64,000 nt of DNA from positions 1-64,000 of the forward strand of contig NZ_FMAH01000018.1 in NCBI RefSeq assembly GCF_900094545.1. Direction: 5' to 3'. Both the position numbers and the translations under genes were made by a program. Position 1 is the stretch's first letter. The number at the start of each line of letters is the position of its first letter. The stretch is from Martinezella miluonensis (GTDB taxonomy: Bacteria; Pseudomonadota; Alphaproteobacteria; Rhizobiales; Rhizobiaceae). Under the pieces are notes generated by a model. That model was not told where the DNA came from. It saw only the letters and a list, made by a program, of their open reading frames with translations, and did no database searches. This document shows, one piece after another, positions 18,053 to 27,799 of this stretch.

Positions 18053-18852
18053 GCGAGGGGAAACACAATGATCACGGCGAGTGGGCTGACCTGTTGCACG
18101 GTTTCATCGACGGCGAACTGGACGCCGCCAACGCGGCGCGTTTCGAGGCGCATCTTGCGACTTGCCCGGAATGTGCCGGCGAGATGGAGAATGCCGTGAT
18201 GGTCAAGCGTCTTTCCGCACGCGAAGGAGTGAAATGGCAGGCGCCGGACACCGTCCATGCCCGCGTTCAGGCCGCACTTTCGCTGGAACAGGCCATGACC
18301 AAGCGCGCAACGGCTGCCGCGCACCAGACGGAAAGCCCATCGCGGCGCATTTGGCGATTGGTTCGCGAATGGAGCTTCGTGCCGTCGCTTGGCGTTTTGG
18401 CCGCGAGCCTCATGCTGGTGCTGAACGTGCCGCAGCAGAGCCAGACGATCGAGGACCAGCTTCTTGCCAGCCATGTGCGCTCGATGCTTGCCGATCATCT
18501 GACCGACGTGCTGACCTCCGACCAGCACACCGTCAAACCGTGGTTCAACGGCAAGATCGATTTTTCGCCGCCGGTGGTCGATCTGGCGACCCAGGGCTTT
18601 CCCCTTGTCGGCGGCAGGGTGGATTATCTCGACGGCCGCGTAGTCGCGGCGCTGATCTATCGCCGGCATGGCCATGTGATCAATCTGTTCATCTGGCCTG
18701 CTGCATCGGGAACCCGCAGCAATGCCGAGAAGGACGGCTATAATTTTGTCGAATGGCATGCGGACGGGCTGATCTTCTGGGCCGTCTCCGATGTCGCAGC
18801 CCCCGATCTCGCTGCTTTCCGCGACGATTTCACGCGCGCAACAACCCCATAA
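18049..18852 (+). CDS. Membrane anti-sigma factor with zinc-finger (ZAS) domain
   Basis: A 267-residue protein. The N-terminal zinc-binding anti-sigma domain has His35-x3-Cys39-x2-Cys42 in AHLATCPEC. One transmembrane helix lies near residues 109-127, and a periplasmic domain of about 140 residues follows. ZAS proteins hold their cognate ECF factor inactive until a signal, often oxidation or envelope stress, releases it. The four-base overlap with the sigma gene marks them as partners. Confidence 0.9.
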   Translation: MSEGKHNDHGEWADLLHGFIDGELDAANAARFEAHLATCPECAGEMENAVMVKRLSAREGVKWQAPDTVHARVQAALSLEQAMTKRATAAAHQTESPSRRIWRLVREWSFVPSLGVLAASLMLVLNVPQQSQTIEDQLLASHVRSMLADHLTDVLTSDQHTVKPWFNGKIDFSPPVVDLATQGFPLVGGRVDYLDGRVVAALIYRRHGHVINLFIWPAASGTRSNAEKDGYNFVEWHADGLIFWAVSDVAAPDLAAFRDDFTRATTP

Positions 18853-18856
18853 CGCA

Positions 18857-18888
18857 AAAAGCCGGCCGCATCGCTGCCGCCGGCTTTT
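18857..18888. terminator. Bidirectional Rho-independent terminator
   Basis: AAAAGCCGGC (18857-18866) and GCCGGCTTTT (18879-18888) form a stem with T-runs on both strands. It lies between the convergent anti-sigma gene and yebC and can serve both. Confidence 0.85.
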
Positions 18889-18907
18889 CTGATTCATTGC
18901 GAGGGGA

Positions 18908-19654
18908 TCAGGCCGAAAGCTTGGCCAAAACCTCTTCCGAGACTTCGAAGTTCGAATAGACATTCTGAACGTCGTCGTCGTCTTCGAGGCTGTCGATGAG
19001 CTTCATCAGCGACACGGCCTTTTCTTCGTCGACCGGCACATTGTTCTGTGCGCGCCAGATCGCCTTGACCGTTTCGGCTTCGCCGAGCGTCGCTTCAAGC
19101 GCCTTGGCAACTTCGCCGAGGGATTCGAAGGCGCAGATGATCCAATGACCTTCTTCGTCGCTTTCGACATCGTCAGCGCCAGCTTCGATCGCCGCTTCCA
19201 TCACCTTGTCGGCATCGCCAACAGTCGCCTTGTAGGTGATCTCGCCGACGTGATCGAAGGAGAAGGACACCGAACCGGTTTCACCAAGCGCACCGCCGGC
19301 CTTGGTGAAGATTGAGCGGACGTTGGAAGCCGTGCGGTTGCGGTTGTCGGTCAGCGCTTCGACGATGATCGCCGTGCCGCCTGGACCATAACCCTCATAG
19401 CGGATCGCATCGTAATTCTCGGTATCGGCGCCGGATGCCTTCTTGATGGCGCGATCAATATTGTCCTTCGGCATCGACTGCGCCTTGGCGTTCTGAATCG
19501 CCAGGCGCAGGCTCGCGTTCATGGTCGGGTCAGGCAGACCCGCCTTGGCGGCGACAGTGATTTCACGCGCCAACTTCGAGAACATTTTCGAACGCACCGA
19601 GTCCTGACGACCCTTGCGGTGCATGATGTTTTTAAACTGTGAATGGCCAGCCAT
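18908..19654 (-). CDS. yebC: YebC/PmpR-family translational/transcriptional regulator
   Basis: A 248-residue protein starting [18 protein letters not shown], the invariant family N-terminus, with [17 protein letters not shown] and TEEEL-like C-terminal regions. The family binds DNA in several bacteria and is also tied to translation of proline-rich stretches. The frame is open to 19792, but the MAGHSQF start is certain from family conservation. In many proteobacteria yebC lies next to ruvC; here it is about 5 kb away. Confidence 0.96.
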   Translation of the reverse strand: MAGHSQFKNIMHRKGRQDSVRSKMFSKLAREITVAAKAGLPDPTMNASLRLAIQNAKAQSMPKDNIDRAIKKASGADTENYDAIRYEGYGPGGTAIIVEALTDNRNRTASNVRSIFTKAGGALGETGSVSFSFDHVGEITYKATVGDADKVMEAAIEAGADDVESDEEGHWIICAFESLGEVAKALEATLGEAETVKAIWRAQNNVPVDEEKAVSLMKLIDSLEDDDDVQNVYSNFEVSEEVLAKLSA

Positions 19655-19788
19655 GGCACCCCTGTTCACGTCTTTTGTTGGGAATGGCCGCCTTATAAGA
19701 GCGAAGCGGCCTTCATTCAAGTAAAAAGCCGGATAATGGCGGCTGGGGGATGCTGACTTCAAGAAGATCGCAGAGACGATCGTGACGC

Positions 19789-20631
19789 TCAAAGCCCCTT
19801 GAGCACATAGATCAGGGGCTTGCGTGGCAAGGTCTTCACCGACACCGTCACGCTTGATGTCGGTGCGTAGCCGACATCGAAGTCGGGACCGAACAGGGCG
19901 AGGAACTGATCGATCGGTGGTCCCCAGCGATGCATGGGCAGGATGAGCGACGAACGCAGCCGCTTGACCACGCGGCTCATGCTCTCAGCCCCCATGGTCA
20001 GACCGCCATCGACCGGCACCATCACGACATCGAGCCGGCCGATCTCAGCATATTGATGGTCGGTGAGTTCGAAATGCAGGTGTCCCAGGTGGCCGATGCA
20101 AAGGCCGGCAACCTCGAAGATGAAGATCGAATTACCGTTGGCCTCGATGCCGCCGCCCCAGGAGCGAATATCGGTCGTGACATTGCGGATCAGCGTGTCG
20201 CCGACGGTCAGATGGATCTTTGCCGGCTCTCCGGGCACGTCGCTCCAGCCATGCAGTACATATTTGATCGCCGGATCGGGTGTCAGCGTATAGTGGCTCG
20301 GATGCGCCTTGTTCATTGTCACGACTTCAGCCGTGTAGGGTGGCGGATATGCGCCGCTATGATCCGTGGCGATGGAAACCCCGCCGGGCGTCTCGATGAG
20401 GAACGTCGCGTGCCCGAGGAAGGTGATCTTCACGTCGCCATCGACGAGTTCATTGGCAAGGGTGGGGCCGGGTAGAGAAAAGCTGGCGAAACTCGCCTTG
20501 GGAAAGGATTGCGCGATCGCCTGGCACTGGCTCGGCTCCGGACGCGCCGGCTCTTGCTGGGCGTCAGCCGCGCTCCAGCCGAAGATCATCGATAGGAAGA
20601 ACGCGGCAAGGACAGGAAATCGCGGCATCAT
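19789..20631 (-). CDS. Secreted MBL-fold (UlaG-like) protein with degenerate metal site
   Basis: A 280-residue protein with an N-terminal signal peptide (cleavage near ADA, residue 24) and a beta-lactamase-like domain: [33 protein letters not shown] and VPVDGGLTM. In place of the usual HxHxDH it reads NKAHPSHYT, so metal binding by the standard ligands is doubtful. Neighbours yebC and ymdB do not explain a role. Hydrolase activity should not be assumed. Confidence 0.8.
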   Translation of the reverse strand: MMPRFPVLAAFFLSMIFGWSAADAQQEPARPEPSQCQAIAQSFPKASFASFSLPGPTLANELVDGDVKITFLGHATFLIETPGGVSIATDHSGAYPPPYTAEVVTMNKAHPSHYTLTPDPAIKYVLHGWSDVPGEPAKIHLTVGDTLIRNVTTDIRSWGGGIEANGNSIFIFEVAGLCIGHLGHLHFELTDHQYAEIGRLDVVMVPVDGGLTMGAESMSRVVKRLRSSLILPMHRWGPPIDQFLALFGPDFDVGYAPTSSVTVSVKTLPRKPLIYVLKGL

Positions 20632-20756
20632 GCCATCCCCTCGAGCCCGACAGTGGCGGAAGGATGCGGCATCGGCGGAGACGGGTCCAGCTGCAATCAG
20701 GCGCGATTGCTCACAATCGCGTCATCGCATGGCGATGATGAAAACCCGTGCGGCGA

Positions 20757-21581
20757 TCAGCGCCAGAAGTCCGGAATGGTTTCCGCCAGACGCGGGCCAA
20801 GCCGCAGCGGCGCGATCTTCTCGGCCAATCCCGTCGCGTCGGAAATCTCGACGCCGACGCCGCAGATGGTCGCAGGCCCCGAAGCCGCTTCGAACCGTCC
20901 CTTCGGCATTTTTGAGATGAACCGGTTGAGCGGCTCTTCCTTTTCCATGCCGAGTGAGGAATCATAATCGCCGCACATGCCGGCATCCGACATATAGGCT
21001 GTGCCGCCATTCAGGATCTGCGCGTCCGCGGTTGGCACATGCGTATGCGTGCCGACGACGAAGCTGGCGCGGCCATCGACGAAATGGCCGAAGCATTGCT
21101 TTTCGCTGGTCGCTTCCGCATGAAAATCGAAGATGATGGCATCGGCCTGTTCCTTCAGCGGACAGGCATCGAGAATAGCTTCGGCAGACTTGAAGGGATC
21201 GTCCAGCTCCGGATGCATGAAGACGCGGCCCATGATGTTGGCAACCAGAACCCGGGCGCCGTTGCGAGCGTAATACAGGCCGGAGCCGCGGCCGGGCGTG
21301 CCGGCCGGATAATTGGCGGGGCGCAGGAACTGGTCATGGCGCTCGCAGAAAACGACGGCTTCCTTCTGGTCCCAGACATGGTTGCCGGTCGTCACGACAT
21401 CGGCGCCGGCGTTGATCGTCTCTAGAAAGATATCTTCGGTGATGCCGAAGCCGCCGGCGGCGTTCTCGCCATTGACGATGACGAAATCGAGCTTCAGATC
21501 GGACACCAGCCCCGGAAGGCGGTCCCATACCGCAGTCCGCCCGGTCTTCCCGACCATGTCACCCAAAAAAAGCAGCCGCAT
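20757..21581 (-). CDS. YmdB-family metallophosphoesterase
   Basis: A 274-residue protein of the TIGR00282/YmdB family: MRLLFLGDMVGKTGR with the first Asp ligand, VNGENAAGGFGI, TGNHVWDQ, and HAEATSEKQCFGHFVDG. Bacillus YmdB is a cyclic-nucleotide phosphodiesterase affecting development. It lies three bases downstream of the cyclo-ligase gene and is very probably co-transcribed with it. Confidence 0.92.
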   Translation of the reverse strand: MRLLFLGDMVGKTGRTAVWDRLPGLVSDLKLDFVIVNGENAAGGFGITEDIFLETINAGADVVTTGNHVWDQKEAVVFCERHDQFLRPANYPAGTPGRGSGLYYARNGARVLVANIMGRVFMHPELDDPFKSAEAILDACPLKEQADAIIFDFHAEATSEKQCFGHFVDGRASFVVGTHTHVPTADAQILNGGTAYMSDAGMCGDYDSSLGMEKEEPLNRFISKMPKGRFEAASGPATICGVGVEISDATGLAEKIAPLRLGPRLAETIPDFWR

Positions 21582-21584
21582 TCG

Positions 21585-22172
21585 CTATCCAATCGCTTTC
21601 GAAACGAAATTGAGTCCGCTCTCGGTCAAAATCGCGTCAAGACGGACATCATGCGGCTCAGCCGGTACTGATGGCACTTCTTGGCAATCAAATGCAATGC
21701 CGATCAGGCTCGGATTCAGCCCTTTTTCATGCAGGCGGGTAATAGCGCGATCGTAATAGCCGGCGCCATAGCCGATGCGATGGCCGGTTCTGTCGAAAGC
21801 CGAAAGCGGCACCAGCATCATCCCTGGGTCGAGCACGGCCGCGTCCGGCCCCGGCCCGGATGTACCGAACCCGCACGGAACGAGCGGTGCGCCCGGCACA
21901 AGTTCGCGAAAGACGATCGTGCTGCGATCGAGGATGATGGGCACGCAAAGCCGCGCTCCGCGCTCCCTCAACCGCGCCATCAGCGGCCTTATGTCGACCT
22001 CGGAGCGGATCGGCAGGAAGCCGGAAACGACGGTTCCAGGCTCGATATCGATTTCATCGCCGCCATGCATAGCCATGGCGAGGGCCTTTTCGATGCGCTC
22101 GTCGGCCGGAATGGCGTCACGCGCGGCCAGACGCTCGTTGCGATATTGGGTTTTCAGCTCTTTGGGGGTCAT
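21585..22172 (-). CDS. 5-formyltetrahydrofolate cyclo-ligase
   Basis: Converts 5-formyl-THF to 5,10-methenyl-THF using ATP. The 195-residue protein has KTQYRNERLAARDAI at the N-terminus, GFLPIRSEVDIRPL, and the substrate/ATP region DRTGHRIGYGAGYYDRAI. In enterobacteria the equivalent gene sits downstream of 6S RNA; here the 6S gene is 8 kb away beside zapA. Likely forms an operon with ymdB. Confidence 0.94.
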   Translation of the reverse strand: MTPKELKTQYRNERLAARDAIPADERIEKALAMAMHGGDEIDIEPGTVVSGFLPIRSEVDIRPLMARLRERGARLCVPIILDRSTIVFRELVPGAPLVPCGFGTSGPGPDAAVLDPGMMLVPLSAFDRTGHRIGYGAGYYDRAITRLHEKGLNPSLIGIAFDCQEVPSVPAEPHDVRLDAILTESGLNFVSKAIG

Positions 22173-22277
22173 CGGATCTACGCGATTTTCTACTATATCA
22201 CGAGAACATAATGAGCCGGCAGCCTATTGCAATGCGCGAAAGCGACATGCGGCGATCGCATCGCCGATCCCGGATTG

Positions 22278-22952
22278 TCAGCCGTTGCGGACAATCGACA
22301 TTTTTCCTTCTCCATCCACACGCGCATGGACATTTTCGTAGTTCAGCAACGTCGAGTGGTCGGTTTCCACCGGATGGGAATGCGTCGCGGTAATAACAAG
22401 CACATCCGCGCCGGCCGCCTCACCTGCCTTGATACCGGCCATCACATCCTCGAACACCAGGCAATCTGAGGTGCGCAGACCAAGACGTTGCGCTCCGAGG
22501 ATATAGCCCTGCGGATCAGGCTTACCGACCTTGACGTCCTCCGCAGTCACGATGAAGCGCGGCACCGGGATGCCTGCGGCGTCAAGTCGGGCCATCGCCA
22601 GACGGTATGGAGAGGAAGTGACGATCGCCCACCGTTCCGGCGGCAGGGACGCGAGGAAGTCGACGGCACCCGGCAGTGCGACCACGCCCTCGACGTCGGC
22701 AATCTCCGCTTCCATGATCAGCGTCGACTCAGCGATCGGATCGACGCCGGGCAGGTTCAATTGGCCGATCGTATCGACGCCGCGCTTGCCGTGCATGGTC
22801 GGCATGAACTTCTCGACATCAAGGCCCTTGCTGCGGGCCCAGTTGCCCCAGACGCGCTCGGCAGCGGCGATCGAATTAATGATCGTGCCATCCATGTCGA
22901 ACAGGAAACCGGAATAGGCTTTGGCGAAGGCAGAAGACTGTACGGCGGACAA
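22278..22952 (-). CDS. HAD-superfamily sugar-phosphatase-like hydrolase
   Basis: A 224-residue haloacid dehalogenase-type phosphatase. Motif I is FLFDMDGTIINS, motif II is VTSSPYR, and motifs III/IV are GKPDPQGYI and VFEDVMAGIKA. The start is TTG at 22952; there is no usable ATG before motif I. Similar to small sugar phosphatases such as YfbT, substrate unknown. A palindromic repeat begins 15 bases upstream of the start codon and so occupies its leader. Confidence 0.88.
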   Translation of the reverse strand: MSAVQSSAFAKAYSGFLFDMDGTIINSIAAAERVWGNWARSKGLDVEKFMPTMHGKRGVDTIGQLNLPGVDPIAESTLIMEAEIADVEGVVALPGAVDFLASLPPERWAIVTSSPYRLAMARLDAAGIPVPRFIVTAEDVKVGKPDPQGYILGAQRLGLRTSDCLVFEDVMAGIKAGEAAGADVLVITATHSHPVETDHSTLLNYENVHARVDGEGKMSIVRNG

Positions 22953-22966
22953 GGCAGGCCCTTTCT

Positions 22967-23067
22967 AGAGCAATTCCAGCAAAAGTGCGCAGCGGTTTTG
23001 CGTCCGGAATTGCGTGAAAACAAAGAGACAGAGCATTTCCGCGACTCCGTTTGAAACGGAAATGCTC
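22967..23067. repeat. Rhizobial palindromic intergenic element, copy A
   Basis: A mosaic of two inverted repeats: CAATTCC...GGAATTG enclosing the core GCGCAGCGGTTTT, then GAGCATTTCCG...CGGAAATGCTC. The same architecture recurs at 48466-48570 and in part at 62301-62381. It resembles the RIME-type intergenic elements known from rhizobia. It lies in the 345-base gap between the HAD gene and atvA; the rest of the gap (23068-23297) shows nothing recognisable. Confidence 0.75.
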
Positions 23068-23297
23068 GGGACGTGGAAACGAGTGGCCGGCACCAGCCGC
23101 ACCACTCGCGATATGTGCCTCTTTCGACTAGCGGCAGCAGCGGCAAGAAGCAAATGATTGCTGAGCAACGAACCCGGGAAAGGTCCGTTCCTTCGTCTCG
23201 ACCGACACGATATCGGGAGGTGGTGCTGGCATCGCCAACAGGAAAATGTCGAAGCGGAAACGAGCGGCGGTGCGAACCAGCCGCCCGTATCGATCCA

Positions 23298-24695
23298 TTA
23301 TTCGCCGAGGCGGCTCTTCAGGCCATTGATAATATGGTTCGACAAGGCCTCATAATCGTCATCGAAATGATGGCCGCCATTCATGGTGATGATTTCCGCA
23401 CCGGTGCCCTTCAGCAGCGGGCATCCGACATCCTCGTCATCGTCCTTGCCGTAGACGCACTGCACCATCTTCGGGTTGATCGACTTCAGATCCTTGATCG
23501 GATCGCCGCCCTTGCCTTCGCTCGAAGCCCCGAGCCAGCCCATGACGGAAATCACGTAGTCGACCTTCTGCGACAGCGACAGCAAGGACATCTGGACGAT
23601 CCTGTCCTTTTCCGGCTGTTTCAGGCGGTTATAGCTTGCCGGCAGCACGTCGGCGCCGAAGGAATAGCCGATCAACACCACATGCTTGACCTTGAAGCGC
23701 TTGGTATAGAACTGGATGATCCGGGCGAGGTCATCGGCCGTCTGCTGTGGATCCCGCTCCGACCAGAAATAATGCAGGGAGTCGACGCCCACTACCGGAA
23801 TGCCCTGATCCTGCAGATAGCTGCCGACTTCCTTGTCGATGTCGCGCCAGCCGCCGTCGCCCGAATAGACGATGGCAAGCGTATCCTCGGTCGGCGTCGC
23901 TTCCATGATATCGAGCGGCAGGCCGAGCGGCGACTTGGCGTCGTCGATCGACTTCATGAGGTCGGCAAGCGAAGCCTCGAGCGTCGCATAGGTATCCGCA
24001 TTGTCGGAATTCGTAGTCTGGACTTCGGGATGCTCCTTCTGGATCTCCTCGACATGGTCGCGTCCGTCCTTCGGTGCGTTCGCCGTGAAGGTTACGACAA
24101 TCGGGTTCGGCAGCGCGCCTTCCTGCAGGCCGAAGGACACCATATCGCCATCGGTCTTCTTCTCGGCCGGCGTGCAGAGCTCCTGCTTGAGGCCGATACC
24201 GGCTGCCGGATCGACGGCCAGCGTACCCGCAACCGTGGCATCCGGCGTCTGAGCTGCGATCGTCAACGCCATGGCGCCGCCCGCGCCAACGCCGGCAATG
24301 ATCGGGGATTGATAGGTGCTGTCGGCAAACGAGCGCTGCACCTGCTGGCTCAGCGATTCCAGATCCGCGACGATGTAGATGCAGCCGTCGTTCTTCTTGA
24401 CGTCGTAGTTGTTGAGCGACGTCAGAAAGGACGGATAGTCGATACCGATGACGAGCGAGCCATTCGCGACGAGCTTGTCGGCAACGGCCTTCTCCTTGTC
24501 GCCCCACCCGGCAAGATCGGAAATCAGGACGACCTCGTTCGAAACTTTGCCTTGCGGGCGCAGGATATGCGGCGCCGGGATCATGCCCAGATCGTATTTG
24601 GTATCGTCAGCTTCCGCGCGCGCCTGGCCGGACACCAGCAGGCCCGCCGACAGCATCAATCCGAAAGCCAATGACATTGCGTATTTCAAGATCAT
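23298..24695 (-). CDS. atvA: AcvB/VirJ-family protein AtvA (lysyl-phosphatidylglycerol hydrolase type)
   Basis: A 465-residue periplasmic protein with a signal peptide (cleavage near ARA, residue 27) and two alpha/beta-hydrolase-like halves. The second has GDGGWRDIDKEVGSYL and the serine elbow LIGYSFGADVLP. AcvB of Agrobacterium and AtvA of R. tropici hydrolyse lysyl-phosphatidylglycerol made by LpiA. The start overlaps the stop of lpiA by four bases, which places both in one operon with opposing activities. Confidence 0.93.
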   Translation of the reverse strand: MILKYAMSLAFGLMLSAGLLVSGQARAEADDTKYDLGMIPAPHILRPQGKVSNEVVLISDLAGWGDKEKAVADKLVANGSLVIGIDYPSFLTSLNNYDVKKNDGCIYIVADLESLSQQVQRSFADSTYQSPIIAGVGAGGAMALTIAAQTPDATVAGTLAVDPAAGIGLKQELCTPAEKKTDGDMVSFGLQEGALPNPIVVTFTANAPKDGRDHVEEIQKEHPEVQTTNSDNADTYATLEASLADLMKSIDDAKSPLGLPLDIMEATPTEDTLAIVYSGDGGWRDIDKEVGSYLQDQGIPVVGVDSLHYFWSERDPQQTADDLARIIQFYTKRFKVKHVVLIGYSFGADVLPASYNRLKQPEKDRIVQMSLLSLSQKVDYVISVMGWLGASSEGKGGDPIKDLKSINPKMVQCVYGKDDDEDVGCPLLKGTGAEIITMNGGHHFDDDYEALSNHIINGLKSRLGE

Positions 24696-27301
24696 TTCCT
24701 CACGACCCCCTTAAGTCCGCCCCCGATGAGGAATGTGGCATCCATCAACGCAATCATGGGACTTACACCACCCGAAACAGCCAGATAGCGCGGCTGCCAT
24801 TCGGGATGGAACTTGGATTTGAAGGCACGAAGCCCTTTGAAATTGTAGAAACGCTCGCCGTGTTCGAACACCGTTCCCCCGACCCTATCCCAGACCGGCG
24901 CCGATTCACGTCTCGACATGCCCGATAGCGGCGCCATGCCGAGATTGAAACGCTGAAAGCCCTGGCCCTTGAGGTATTCGAGGATCTGCACGAACAGAAA
25001 ATCCATCGAACCTTTTGGGGCATCGGGCGAAAAACGCATCAGATCGACGGACCCCTCCTCCCTGGTCTCCGTCATCAGAATATTCGCAAAGGCGACGATC
25101 TTACCATCCTTTTTCAACACGCCGACGGGCTGTGAGCTCACATAGTCCGGATCGAACGCGCCCAGCGAGAAGCTCTTTTCCTTGGCATTATGATCGGCAA
25201 GCCATGTGTCGGAGACTTCGGCAAGCTGCTCTATGACATCAGGCACATCTTGCGGCTGGATAACGGCAAATTCTAGTCCATCGCGAACCGCCCGGCTTGC
25301 CGTCTGCCTGAGGTTGGCCCATTTGCCGCCTTTCATCTCGAAATTCGAAAGGTTGACGACCGCCAGCTCGCCGAGCTTGAACGCCCGCAAACCGGCATCG
25401 GCGCAATAGGAGAGCAATGCCGGCGAGATCTGATAGAAGACGGAACGGCAGCCGGCCGCGCGCGCCGCCTCGACAAACCGCCAGATAAGATCCGGAAGCG
25501 CGTGGCGCGGGCCGACGGGATCGAAAAGCGCGATCCACGAGCGGCCTTGCTTGCTGTACATGATGAAGGCATCGCCCTTTTCCGAGAACATGATGCTCTT
25601 GTCACCCATGCGCACCAGATTGGCGTCGGCAATGCCCTGCTTTTGGACGACCTGAACCGCACGCGACACCACTTCCCCAGTGACTGGCTCCAGCCTCCTC
25701 GTTGCCGGCCGCAGCAGGCTGAAGATCGCGACCGCCGATGACAGGATGGAAATGCCGAGCGCAGCGCGAAGGCCGCGCGGCGCCTCGTCGGCGAATTCGA
25801 ACTGCCACCATAGCTGATTGCTATATCCGACATCGCGATAGACGAAGAACAGGACCACCACGGCGCCGATGCAGATCACGGCCATGGCCGTCAGCCATCC
25901 GGCCGTGAGCGTCTGGCTCAGCAGCGAGGCCGGCCGCGAGAACAGCCGGCGGCTGACGACGAGGCTGAAGATGAAGAATGCCAGCAATCCGGCTTCGACG
26001 ATGGCGATGGCTTTCAGCAGCGATAGCAAAAGGGCAAACGCCGCCGAGAAGATCGATACCCACCAGGCGCCGTCGAGACGCTGCCCCAGACCGCGGGCGG
26101 CGACGACGATGGTCAGTCCGAGAAGGCTCGAAAAGAAATGCGCGCTTTCGACGACAGGCAAAGGCAGATAGTCGGACAGAACGATCAGGTTCTGGTCCGG
26201 CGTTGGCGTCACGCTCGAAAAGATCAGCATCATGCCGAGCAGCAGTGCAAAGGCAGACAGCAATTGCGGCATGAGGCGGCCGCCGACGCGGCGCATGCTT
26301 GACGCGGCGGGATGATCGACGAAACGACGCAGTTCCGCCACCGAGATCGCCGCAATCGCAATGACGAGCGGAATGACGTTGTAAATGACGCGATAGAGGA
26401 CCAGCGAACTCAGCACGGCATCTTCGTTCATCGAGCTGCCGAGCCAAGCGATGATGATCGTCTCGAAAACACCGAAGCCGGCGGGGACGTGACTGAGCAC
26501 GCCAAGAGCGACGGCGATGGCATAGATGGCGAAAAAGCCCGGCCAGCCGATCGCCGTTTCCGGCAGCAGCACGTAGAGCACGGAGGCAGAGGCGGCAATA
26601 TCGAACGCGGTCACCAGGAACTGCCGGGACCAGGTACGCGAATCCGGCAACCGGACGGCGATCGAGCCAAGCCTCACCTCGCGGCCATCGCGCCCGGCAA
26701 AGACGACGAAAGCAAGCGCCACAAGGATGGCAACTGCAATCAGGCGCAGCCATAGCCCGTCGACATCGACCAGCGGCCCGATCTCATCGGCGATGACCAA
26801 AAGCGCGATGGCGCCGACGGCTGCAAGGCCGAGACCGAAGGAAAGCGTGACGAATGCTATGACGCGCGTGATGTCGTCGGGCGCCAAACCCATTCGCGTA
26901 TAGGCGCGGTAGCGGATTGCGCCGGCGCTGAGCGCACCGAATCCAGCAGTATTGCCGACGGCATAGGCGCTGAACGAGGTCAGCGCCACATGCGGAAACG
27001 GCAGGCGCTTGCCGATATATTCGAGCGCGTTCTGGTCGTAGAAGATCAACGAGGCGAAGCTCAGGCCGGTGAACAGCAGAGCGAGCAGCACCGATGAAAT
27101 CTTCGTCGTCGTCAAAGCATGTACGACGTCGTCATAGCGAACTTGGTTGGTCAGATCGTAGATCGCATAGGCCGCCAAGCAGAAGACCGCGACAGTGAGA
27201 ACGGCGACGATCAGCGTGCGGTAACGATTGAGGAAACCGATGACACCGCCAATTTCTTCCAGTTCCTCATCGGCTTTTTCAAGATCGATTGGGCTCGACA
27301 T
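24692..27301 (-). CDS. lpiA: Lysyl-phosphatidylglycerol synthase/flippase LpiA (MprF homologue)
   Basis: An 869-residue MprF-like enzyme. The N-terminal two thirds are membrane-spanning flippase and linker (many hydrophobic helices, with YIGKRLPFPHVALTSFSAY). The C-terminal soluble domain (about 550-860) carries the LPG synthase fold, with GDKSIMFSEKGDAFIMYS, GCRSVFYQIS, DLMRFSPDAPKGSMDFLF and FNLGMAPLSG. It transfers lysine from Lys-tRNA to phosphatidylglycerol. In R. tropici the gene is induced by low pH. It is the promoter-proximal gene of lpiA-atvA. Confidence 0.95.
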   Translation of the reverse strand: MSSPIDLEKADEELEEIGGVIGFLNRYRTLIVAVLTVAVFCLAAYAIYDLTNQVRYDDVVHALTTTKISSVLLALLFTGLSFASLIFYDQNALEYIGKRLPFPHVALTSFSAYAVGNTAGFGALSAGAIRYRAYTRMGLAPDDITRVIAFVTLSFGLGLAAVGAIALLVIADEIGPLVDVDGLWLRLIAVAILVALAFVVFAGRDGREVRLGSIAVRLPDSRTWSRQFLVTAFDIAASASVLYVLLPETAIGWPGFFAIYAIAVALGVLSHVPAGFGVFETIIIAWLGSSMNEDAVLSSLVLYRVIYNVIPLVIAIAAISVAELRRFVDHPAASSMRRVGGRLMPQLLSAFALLLGMMLIFSSVTPTPDQNLIVLSDYLPLPVVESAHFFSSLLGLTIVVAARGLGQRLDGAWWVSIFSAAFALLLSLLKAIAIVEAGLLAFFIFSLVVSRRLFSRPASLLSQTLTAGWLTAMAVICIGAVVVLFFVYRDVGYSNQLWWQFEFADEAPRGLRAALGISILSSAVAIFSLLRPATRRLEPVTGEVVSRAVQVVQKQGIADANLVRMGDKSIMFSEKGDAFIMYSKQGRSWIALFDPVGPRHALPDLIWRFVEAARAAGCRSVFYQISPALLSYCADAGLRAFKLGELAVVNLSNFEMKGGKWANLRQTASRAVRDGLEFAVIQPQDVPDVIEQLAEVSDTWLADHNAKEKSFSLGAFDPDYVSSQPVGVLKKDGKIVAFANILMTETREEGSVDLMRFSPDAPKGSMDFLFVQILEYLKGQGFQRFNLGMAPLSGMSRRESAPVWDRVGGTVFEHGERFYNFKGLRAFKSKFHPEWQPRYLAVSGGVSPMIALMDATFLIGGGLKGVVRK

Positions 27302-27799
27302 GCTCTACCTGTTTGTTGACCTTCGCCAGTCCCGATTGTTCGGATATTCAGTAACGCCGACGATGCGTCTCTTTGCTACCGCCCTGCATTTCTTTCGACA
27401 GGACCGTTGTTACGCGCTCCCATCGTTCCGAATTTGGGCAATTTTGGCGCGGCTCCCAATTCCGCCAGCAATGAATCCGCGATTATTGAAAGGAATTTGC
27501 CAAGCACCCGGCTTTTTAGACTTATCTACACATAAAAGTGATCTTCACATTTACCTTGCGCGCAGCTCCCTATCAGGAATTTTCAACTCGGTCACCTGCT
27601 GCACAACAGCTTTCAGATGAACATTTCCTGACAGTCAGGCAGGTGACCACAATGCAGCCGCGACCGGAATTTCCGCGACAATGCCAGCGCGGCGCAGTTC
27701 CTCCGGCCATCGAGGCCACGCAACGTTAAATAGATCGGAAAATTGCTCGATCAACCGTTCTTGCGCTGTGAGCTAAGCTGAGGGTACCGCGGATGGCGA
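27302..27799. other. Gap between lpiA and marR
   Basis: 498 bases with no credible gene. It must carry the lpiA promoter on the minus strand. A GGAAC motif about 130 bases upstream of lpiA could be an ECF-type -35, but no convincing -10 partner sits at the usual spacing. I could not identify other signals. Confidence 0.4.

Noticed and set aside
22173..22277. Expected place for 6S RNA next to the cyclo-ligase gene
   Set aside because: The gap is only about 105 bases, too short for 6S RNA; the real candidate lies beside zapA.
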